The position numbers were made by a program, and so were the translations under genes. DNA of 41,551 nucleotides from a virus: positions 1-41,551 of the IMG/VR virus record IMGVR_UViG_3300021420_000075. The stretch is one strand, 5' to 3'. The notes beneath the pieces were generated by a model. That model searched no databases, had not been told where the DNA came from, and worked only from the letters and a program-made list of their open reading frames with translations. Positions 36,498 to 41,551 of the stretch are shown piece after piece (position 1 is the stretch's first letter; each line of letters starts with the position of its first letter).

Positions 36498-36709
36498 TGC
36501 GGCAACCGACTGCCGTCCCCCAAGAATTCTTGCAGTCGCTGGTGGGATTGCCGTATCCCAGCGCCCGCGACCTCTGCAATACCGCGCGCCGCGACCATCG
36601 CATCAAGAAGACCGACGGCAACCCCCATGTCTGTACCGGCGACCTGCGCTTTGATCGCGTGAACCTGGTCATTGTCAAGGGTCGCGTCACCGAAGCGAGT
36701 GCCGGGTAG
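36497..36709 (+). CDS. I78-like peptidase inhibitor fold protein
   Basis: 70 residues from ATG 36497. LQSLVGLPYPSARDL, then TGDLRFDRVNLVIVKGRVTEASAG, resemble the I78 family (elastase inhibitor-like), which has LVG near the start and D.R.DRLN...D..G.I near the end. Family knowledge: some members inhibit serine proteases; many phage relatives have unknown targets. No signal peptide, so it would be cytoplasmic. Assignment is from a small set of residues. Confidence 0.45.
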   Translation: MRQPTAVPQEFLQSLVGLPYPSARDLCNTARRDHRIKKTDGNPHVCTGDLRFDRVNLVIVKGRVTEASAG

Positions 36710-37485
36710 TGGGGTGGTCGGATGATGGCCCGAGCGAGACCAATCACTCCCGGGATCGTGGGTGGTTCGAGAAACTGATCATTGGCCTACCGTTGACCGC
36801 CGCCGAGCGCGCGGAGGTCGATGAATTTAATGCAATTAATTGCAAATCGGAGACTAGAATGGCATCAACAGACTTCACCCCAGACCCGCTGCCGGGCGTG
36901 CGCGAAGGCCACGTGGAACTGGAGCAATACGTGGAAGACGGGATCTTCAAACTGCGACCGGTGCAGCCGGGTGCTGGCGTAGACATGACGGCGGCAGCCA
37001 AGCACATTGCCGAGACCATCGGCAACCTCGACACGGTTCCCGCCAAACTCACGGGCTTGTGTGCGCCCGCCGACAGCGGCTACCAAAATGAGATTCACAT
37101 CACCAACTTCCAGCGTTGGGTCCAAAGCCGGTGGGGCACGCGCAAGCGCGAAGTGGACCTCGCCGTGATGACGCTGGGACTGCTGGGCGAGATCACGGAG
37201 GTCATGGAGGAATGCCACAACCTCGCGGTCGCCGGTGGCCACGTCAGTGAGCACATCAAGAAGGAAATCCGGGGCTCGAAGGCCGTGGACCCCAAAAAGC
37301 TGACGCTGGAGCTGGGTGATGTACAACACTACCTCTGCGCCCTCGCCAACCACTACGGCATCTCGATGGCCGATGTCCTCGCGGCAAATGTTGACAAATT
37401 GACGATGCGCGAGCGTAATACTGAACCCGGGAAGTCGCCGCCGCCGATGGGCGACGGCCAACCCATTCATCCGATGGCGAGGTAG
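36709..37485 (+). CDS. MazG-like nucleotide pyrophosphohydrolase
   Basis: 258 residues from GTG 36709, or 208 from ATG 36859, which has GGAG six bases upstream. The C-terminal half has LGLLGEITEVMEECHN and LTLELGDVQHYLCALANHYG, the EExxE and ExxD pattern of the MazG fold with a helical end (MADVLAANVDKLTMRE). Family knowledge: MazG hydrolyses nucleoside triphosphates and in some systems lowers alarmone levels. The first 50 residues (KLIIGLPLTAAERAEVDEFN) look coding but are not part of the MazG fold. A perfect dyad repeat lies before ATG 36859. Confidence 0.72.
   Translation: MGWSDDGPSETNHSRDRGWFEKLIIGLPLTAAERAEVDEFNAINCKSETRMASTDFTPDPLPGVREGHVELEQYVEDGIFKLRPVQPGAGVDMTAAAKHIAETIGNLDTVPAKLTGLCAPADSGYQNEIHITNFQRWVQSRWGTRKREVDLAVMTLGLLGEITEVMEECHNLAVAGGHVSEHIKKEIRGSKAVDPKKLTLELGDVQHYLCALANHYGISMADVLAANVDKLTMRERNTEPGKSPPPMGDGQPIHPMAR
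36831..36844. repeat. AT-rich dyad repeat, perfect palindrome
   Basis: TGCAATTAATTGCA, a perfect 14-base palindrome 15 bases before ATG 36859. The most symmetric copy of the family. Confidence 0.7.
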
Positions 37486-37487
37486 CG

Positions 37488-37862
37488 ATGCACGAAATCC
37501 GAGACATGGAAAAAAACGCGGCGCGGCTCGCAGCCGAGCGCACGCGAAGGACATTAGCACGCGCCGACGTGTATCGCGCCATCGACAGCGAACGCGATTA
37601 TCAGATCGCGATGGCTGCCAAGGCCCACGGCGATCCCAGCAACGACGGCAAAAAGAAGCTGGAGGAATTTGTGCTGTACATGGACGCGTACATGACCACG
37701 CTCAAGCACGAGTTGAGCACGGTCTGGGGGCCTGATGCGTATGCCGGACCCCTGCAAACGTTGCGCAAAGTCGTGGCGCTGGGTGTCGCGGCCATGGAGA
37801 TCCACGGCGCACCCCCGCGTATCAGCCCAACCAAGCACCCGAAAGGCACGGACATCACATGA
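37488..37862 (+). CDS. Hypothetical protein
   Basis: 124 residues. Basic helical N-terminus (MHEIRDMEKNAARLAAERTRRTLARADVYRAIDSERDYQIAMAA is the coding sense of its first third, split here by description only), then KKKLEEFVLYMDAYMTTLKHEL and a Val/Ala helix. Members with the phrase AIDSERDYQ are common in phages without known function. Coupled to the next gene by ATGA. Confidence 0.6.
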   Translation: MHEIRDMEKNAARLAAERTRRTLARADVYRAIDSERDYQIAMAAKAHGDPSNDGKKKLEEFVLYMDAYMTTLKHELSTVWGPDAYAGPLQTLRKVVALGVAAMEIHGAPPRISPTKHPKGTDIT

Positions 37863-38146
37863 AACGCGGCGATCAAGTTTGGTGGCGACAGTGGCAGGGG
37901 ACGGTGGTTGGCTATGAGCCCACGAACCCCGACGCCGTGCACGTGGACCTACATCAGCATGTGTTCACCGATGACCTCGGCAAAACCCATCAAGAGCGCA
38001 ATCGCTATTTTGACGTCAGCGAGTTGTCGGTGACCGCGCCCCCGGGCGTCGTCGAGGTCGTGGGGGATGCGATTCCCGCGATTCCCTTTCACCCATTACG
38101 CGGGCATTTGCTCAATGAGCGCCCGGCTCCGAAAGAGTCGGTGTGA
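37859..38146 (+). CDS. Hypothetical protein
   Basis: 95 residues. Beta-rich N-terminus (KRGDQVWWRQWQGTVVGYE, HVDLHQHVFTDD) and a Pro-rich end. The Trp-containing start suggests a small SH3-like or OB-like barrel, but no family is clear. Overlaps the upstream gene by ATGA; an in-frame alternative small Cys/His-rich ORF starts at its stop. Confidence 0.6.
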   Translation: MKRGDQVWWRQWQGTVVGYEPTNPDAVHVDLHQHVFTDDLGKTHQERNRYFDVSELSVTAPPGVVEVVGDAIPAIPFHPLRGHLLNERPAPKESV

Positions 38147-38295
38147 GATACCGCAACCTTGATCCGCGCTGGATTAGGCGAGTGAGAGAACTATGGCGTA
38201 CTCTACGTTTCGGCCGCAGATGCAACGATCCCCATTGCCGCAACCCGGGGACCTACGGCCATCACCGTGGTTCCTGCACCCTTGGAATGCCTTGA
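38143..38295 (+). CDS. Possible small Cys/His-rich protein
   Basis: GTG 38143, overlapping the previous stop by GTGA, opens a 50-residue frame, basic, with CNDPHCRNPGTYGHHRGSC. The Cys/His pattern looks like a zinc knuckle. It overlaps the 38193 gene by about 100 bases, so only one of the two may be expressed. Confidence 0.3.
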   Translation: MRYRNLDPRWIRRVRELWRTLRFGRRCNDPHCRNPGTYGHHRGSCTLGMP

Positions 38296-38396
38296 AAAGC
38301 TGCCACAAGGAATGGAAGTGGGTGCGGGGTGTCGGGGGCATGGGGATACTCGCGCAGATCAGCTACGCGTGGTCGATGCGGAAGTACATCGCATGA
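38193..38396 (+). CDS. Hypothetical protein, possible membrane end
   Basis: 67 residues from ATG 38193 with AGAGA upstream. N-terminal Pro/Arg-rich region; C-terminal segment (VRGVGGMGILAQISYAWSM) is hydrophobic. It ends in the ATGA of the next gene, which supports coding. Not recognised. Confidence 0.5.
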   Translation: MAYSTFRPQMQRSPLPQPGDLRPSPWFLHPWNALKSCHKEWKWVRGVGGMGILAQISYAWSMRKYIA

Positions 38397-38602
38397 TCTT
38401 GACGCTGCTGTTTATTTTGTCGTTGCCCGGGGTCTTTGCGTTCGCCTGGATCGTGGTTGAGCGCAGGCGTCAGTTCAACGACAGCATCCTCTGTGCCGTG
38501 GGACTGCACAGGTACACGCTCAAATTCGATCACGAAAGCTGTTACCACAATCACTGGGTATGCACCAGGTGCCCGCGCGAGTGGTGGGAGAATTGCATTT
38601 GA
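38393..38602 (+). CDS. Membrane-anchored zinc-motif protein
   Basis: 69 residues. N-terminal membrane helix (MILTLLFILSLPGVFAFAWIV), then a basic stretch and a Cys/His region (ILCAVGLHRYTLKF, CYHNHWVCTRC). The second half resembles the DUF1660-type phage zinc motif. Start ATG 38393 in an ATGA overlap. Confidence 0.6.
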   Translation: MILTLLFILSLPGVFAFAWIVVERRRQFNDSILCAVGLHRYTLKFDHESCYHNHWVCTRCPREWWENCI

Positions 38603-38802
38603 CGCATCGTAACTACGACCTCTACGAGTCCCGGGCGTGGTGGGGCATCAAACTCTGGTGCTGGGTATTCGGGCACAAGCCCGTGCGTACCCAATTCTGG
38701 AATTACGGCGGCATCAGGTATTGGCACTGTGAGTGCAGTCGTTGCCACAAATTCCCGTGCGCCGAGTTGCCGGACGCCGACCCCACGAATCCCTATACGT
38801 GA
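38599..38802 (+). CDS. DUF1660-like small zinc protein
   Basis: 67 residues from TTG 38599, overlapping the previous stop as TTGA; ATG 38560 would add 13 residues. LWCWVFGHKPVRTQF and IRYWHCECSRCHKFPC give the C..FGH...C.C..C pattern of DUF1660-like phage proteins. Function unknown; probably binds zinc. Confidence 0.6.
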   Translation: MTHRNYDLYESRAWWGIKLWCWVFGHKPVRTQFWNYGGIRYWHCECSRCHKFPCAELPDADPTNPYT

Positions 38803-38805
38803 ACC

Positions 38806-39012
38806 ATGCGCCTTGATCCAGAATGCAACCACGAGAGCGACGGCGAAGGCACGTGCTTGGGGTGTGGCGGACAGATGGAGCGCGCACATTCCGGCACGCG
38901 GAGTGCTGGGTCTCCGGTGGCTCGCGCGCAGCCGCAGGCCGGAGACACTCACCAAGGCCCTGAGTTTGGGGATGGCCCGGAGTTCGAGGGCTGGGAAGAC
39001 CGTAGTCAATGA
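38806..39012 (+). CDS. Small zinc-motif protein
   Basis: 68 residues from ATG 38806. The N-terminus (ECNHESDGEGTCLGCGGQM) has a four-ligand Cys/His site; the rest is Gly/Ser/Glu-rich and likely disordered. It overlaps the MmcB-like gene by ATGA. Not recognised. Confidence 0.5.
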   Translation: MRLDPECNHESDGEGTCLGCGGQMERAHSGTRSAGSPVARAQPQAGDTHQGPEFGDGPEFEGWEDRSQ

Positions 39013-39638
39013 ACTGGAGCGAGGCGAAGATTGGCCGCATTTTGGCGCGCGACACGTTCAAGGACATGTTGTGCGTGCTCCCCAACACCTATTACGCGGG
39101 CGAGGAAGCCGACCTACTATGTGTGAGCAAAAGCCTGCGATTGATCGACGTCGAGATCAAGATCAGTCGCGCCGACTTGAAGCGAGATCCGGCCAAGGAC
39201 AAGTGGTGGCAATCGGCGAAGCTGGCGGAATCCGTGATCGTCGAAAGCAGTTGGGGGCCGCGACCAGGCAAGCCCCAAATCATGAAACGCTATCCCAAGA
39301 TCCCGCGCGCCTACCCGCGCCACGTGTGGAAGCACTACTACGCGATGCCCGAGAGCATCTGGAAGCCGGAGCTGCTGGAATTCGTACAACCGATATCTGG
39401 GGTCTTGCTAATCAGCGACGACAAACGCGTCAAGAGCATCAAACGCTGCAAGCCCAACCTCAAGGCGCCGTTGATGGACGCCCACGACCTCATGTTGATC
39501 GCACGCCTGTGCTCGTATCGGATGTGGGACGCCTACGGCCACCTTGAAAAGCGGGCTGATGGCAAAAATCACATGGAAGCGCCGAGTCTCGAAATGAAAT
39601 CTTTAATAGAATCAGCGGTCTCAAGTTTGAGTTCGTGA
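39009..39638 (+). CDS. MmcB-like PD-(D/E)XK protein
   Basis: 209 residues. EEADLLCVSKSLRLIDVEIKISRADLKRD is the core of MmcB-like, PD-(D/E)XK-type proteins, with the Asp (EAD) and the ExK (EIK). KDKWWQSAKLAES follows, as in related phage proteins. The C-terminal half includes ISGVLLISDDKRVKSI. Family knowledge: MmcB-like proteins are linked to DNA repair; nuclease activity is inferred. Start ATG 39009 overlaps the upstream stop. Confidence 0.65.
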   Translation: MNWSEAKIGRILARDTFKDMLCVLPNTYYAGEEADLLCVSKSLRLIDVEIKISRADLKRDPAKDKWWQSAKLAESVIVESSWGPRPGKPQIMKRYPKIPRAYPRHVWKHYYAMPESIWKPELLEFVQPISGVLLISDDKRVKSIKRCKPNLKAPLMDAHDLMLIARLCSYRMWDAYGHLEKRADGKNHMEAPSLEMKSLIESAVSSLSS

Positions 39639-39685
39639 TTCTTCGATTGGAGGTCATAGTCTTGGGCCATCACCAGGAGTAGTCG

Positions 39686-41551
39686 ATGGTCGTCCAAGAA
39701 GAACTGCAACTTGTTCATGACGCGCGCCGCGCCGAAGCCGCTGCCGCCCTCGGCCTCAACGCAGGCCGCAGAATCTCGAAAGTCACGGTGGTCAAGGACC
39801 GCGTCGGCGATAAGAAGGCTGACGACCCCGTGTTGCCGGGACGCTTGACGAAGGCCGAGCAAGACCTATTGCGCTCGATGGCGCTGACGGTCGAAGACAA
39901 TCCCTGGCAACGCATCCAGTTCACGAACAAGTTCAACTCGCTGGCGCCGACCTACGACCCGACGGCGCTCGCCATCATCAGCTATCAAAACAACACCCTG
40001 CGCCAGTGCGTGGCCGCGATGGTCGCGAACTGCGAGGGCACGGGCTACGACATCGTGCGCAAGGACGAGGGCGAGATCCAGAAGGTGGTGTCGCCGGATT
40101 CCCCAAAATGGGAAGACCCGCATCCGGAGCCCGATCCCAATGACCCGACCAAGCCCCTAGATCCCGACGCCAACCCCGACAATTTGCCGCCGGTGTCACA
40201 GACCGAGCCCAAGACTCCGCCCCCAGGCGCACCGGCACCGGGCAGTGGCAATTTTGGGGGTAAGGGCAATCCCACGGATCAAGACGGCCCGCCAGCGCCA
40301 CCGGCCCCGCCGCCGAAGCCCAAGGTCGAGCAACCACAGGTAGGTAAGCCGTACCCCACGCCCCCGCAGCCGAAGCCGATCATGATCGACCCGCCGGACG
40401 TCGCGCTCCTGAAAGCGTTCTGGGATGAGCCGTATCCCGGCATCAGCTTCAAGACGATGCGCGAGAAGCTGCGCGATGACCTTGAGACCACGGGCAACGC
40501 CTACCTCGAAGTCATTCGTGACGCCAAGGGCCGCATCGCGCTCCTGAATCCGATGGATTCGAAGCTGACGCGCTTGATCAGGCACGATGACTTGCCGGTC
40601 GCCGTCAAACAGACGGTTAACCGCACGGGCGTGCCCGGCGACGACCAAGACATCATGGTGCTGGTGCACGAGCGCCGATACGTGCAGATCATCGGCCTCA
40701 ACGCCCGCTTCTTCAAGGCGTACAAGGCCACGCGCAACTTGAACGCGCAAACCGGTATCTGGGAAACCGAGTCCATTGAGAAGATCCCGCCGCAGAACGT
40801 GGCGACCGAAGTCATTCACTTCATCAAGGACCGCGACGTCCTGACGCCGTACGGTATCCCGTCGTGGATCAACCAGATGCCCAGTGTCATGGGCAGCCGC
40901 AAGGCCGAGGAACTGAACCTGGAGTTCTTTGAGCACGGCGGCGTGCCCCCGGTCATGGTCTTCATCCAAGGCGGTACCTTGAGTGCGTATGCGCGCAAAG
41001 AGCTGAACGAGTACCTTGCTGGTGCCGCAAAACTCAAACAGCGCGGGGTGATCTTGGAGATCGCGCCGAGCGGTGGCGACTTGAACAGCGCCAGCCAGGT
41101 CAAGGTCACGACTGAGAAGTTTGGTGATGCCGTCGGCAACGACAGCAAGTTCGAGAAGTACGACGACAAGTGCACGTCGCGCGTGCGCATGGCGTTCCGG
41201 TTGCCGCCGTTGTTGATTGGGTTGAGCGACGACTACAACTACGCGTCATCGCAGACCGCGTATATGGTCGCCGAAGAACAGGTGTTCAGCGTCGAGCGCA
41301 ACAAGTTCGACGAGATCATCAACAGTACGATCATGAAAGAGCTGGACCCGGACGGCACGTATCGGTACAAGAGCAAGCCGATGACCGCCAAGTTCTTGGA
41401 CGAGCAAATCAAGGCCCTGGCCACACCCAACTTGAAGGCGACGGGCGAGAGCCTGATCGAAGCCGTCAACGACATCGCGGGCATGAAGCTGGTGTATGAC
41501 CCGAATGCCGTGGTCGCGCCGCCGGGTGGCGCACCCTCCCCCAATCAAAAG
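39686..41551 (+). CDS. Portal protein, truncated by window edge, with Pro-rich insertion
   Basis: Open frame from ATG 39686, with CCAGGAG upstream, to the window end (at least 622 residues). The segments FKTMREKLRDDLETTGNAYLEV, YGIPSWINQMPSVMGSRKAEELNLEFFEHGG and VRMAFRLPPLLIGLSDDYNYAS match PBSX/HK97-type portals, which form the ring for DNA entry into the head. Between about residues 140 and 236 there is a long Pro/Asp-rich insertion (PHPEPDPNDP, PPAPPAPPPKPK) not usual in the family. The 3' end and following head genes are outside the window. Confidence 0.82.
   Translation, partial: MVVQEELQLVHDARRAEAAAALGLNAGRRISKVTVVKDRVGDKKADDPVLPGRLTKAEQDLLRSMALTVEDNPWQRIQFTNKFNSLAPTYDPTALAIISYQNNTLRQCVAAMVANCEGTGYDIVRKDEGEIQKVVSPDSPKWEDPHPEPDPNDPTKPLDPDANPDNLPPVSQTEPKTPPPGAPAPGSGNFGGKGNPTDQDGPPAPPAPPPKPKVEQPQVGKPYPTPPQPKPIMIDPPDVALLKAFWDEPYPGISFKTMREKLRDDLETTGNAYLEVIRDAKGRIALLNPMDSKLTRLIRHDDLPVAVKQTVNRTGVPGDDQDIMVLVHERRYVQIIGLNARFFKAYKATRNLNAQTGIWETESIEKIPPQNVATEVIHFIKDRDVLTPYGIPSWINQMPSVMGSRKAEELNLEFFEHGGVPPVMVFIQGGTLSAYARKELNEYLAGAAKLKQRGVILEIAPSGGDLNSASQVKVTTEKFGDAVGNDSKFEKYDDKCTSRVRMAFRLPPLLIGLSDDYNYASSQTAYMVAEEQVFSVERNKFDEIINSTIMKELDPDGTYRYKSKPMTAKFLDEQIKALATPNLKATGESLIEAVNDIAGMKLVYDPNAVVAPPGGAPSPNQK

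Noticed and set aside
37391-37411. TTGACA followed by TAATAC-like sequence inside the MazG gene
   Set aside because: Spacing is about 19 bp and the AACGCTA extension is missing; no nearby start would fit a short leader.
1-41551. CRISPR array, integrase, IS element or inverted-repeat transposon ends
   Set aside because: None found. The dispersed repeats are short, not regularly spaced, and sit at gene junctions.

Overview
This window is part of a tailed double-stranded DNA phage genome (Caudoviricetes). It encodes a replication and recombination set (helicase loader, DnaB-like helicase, CHC2/Toprim primase, single-strand binding protein, UvsW-like helicase, UvsX/RecA-like recombinase, PolA-family polymerase, Cas4-like and endonuclease VII nucleases), both terminase subunits and, at the right edge, a portal protein. 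Every supported gene is on the + strand. Genes are packed with ATGA, GTGA or taATG overlaps. GC content is high, and the sigma70-like promoters suggest a Gram-negative, probably proteobacterial, host. I saw no integrase, tRNA or CRISPR array.

Layout. 1-7.98 kb: helicase loader (partial), replicative helicase, a structured intergenic stretch, a MESH1-like HD hydrolase, a virion-like protein, primase, SSB with a hairpin leader, and a T5 A1-like metallophosphoesterase. 8-15.2 kb: second HD protein, UvsW-like helicase, MerR-type HTH protein, RecA-like recombinase, resolvase-like and Cas4-like nucleases, endonuclease VII, and a probable DNA-binding protein. 15.3-20.5 kb: proteasome-like Ntn hydrolase, a DegT-type aminotransferase homologue lacking the PLP lysine, small and large terminase. 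20.8-22.7 kb: a large Ala/Thr/Gly-rich virion-type protein. 22.8-33 kb: accessory region built of short promoter-headed units, with DUF6011-like protein, dNMP kinase, a shortened pyruvate phosphate dikinase-like protein, a CsrA-like protein and two tyrosine-phosphatase-like proteins. 33-39.6 kb: DNA polymerase, then a run of small genes including an I78-like protein, MazG, zinc-finger proteins and an MmcB-like nuclease. 39.7 kb to the end: portal protein, cut by the window edge.

Two repeat families organise the genome. (1) A promoter family TTGACAAACGCTA(A/G)-N9-TANNNT, with ten copies at gene boundaries and one inside the polymerase gene. Its -35 and proximal spacer also encode the last residues and stop codon (F/I-D-K-R-stop) of three upstream genes. 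Three copies share a downstream leader, with exactly the same distance to the start codon. (2) An AT-rich near-palindrome related to TGCAATTAATTGCA, at least ten copies, most of them at gene junctions, where it can supply the upstream stop and a downstream TTG or ATG start.

The accessory region looks like host takeover: alarmone and nucleotide hydrolases (MESH1-like, HD, MazG, dNMP kinase), a dikinase-like phosphotransfer protein without its PEP/pyruvate domain, a CsrA-like RNA-binding protein and two phosphatase-like proteins, most of them driven by the repeated promoter. Functions come from motifs read by eye. No database search was possible.
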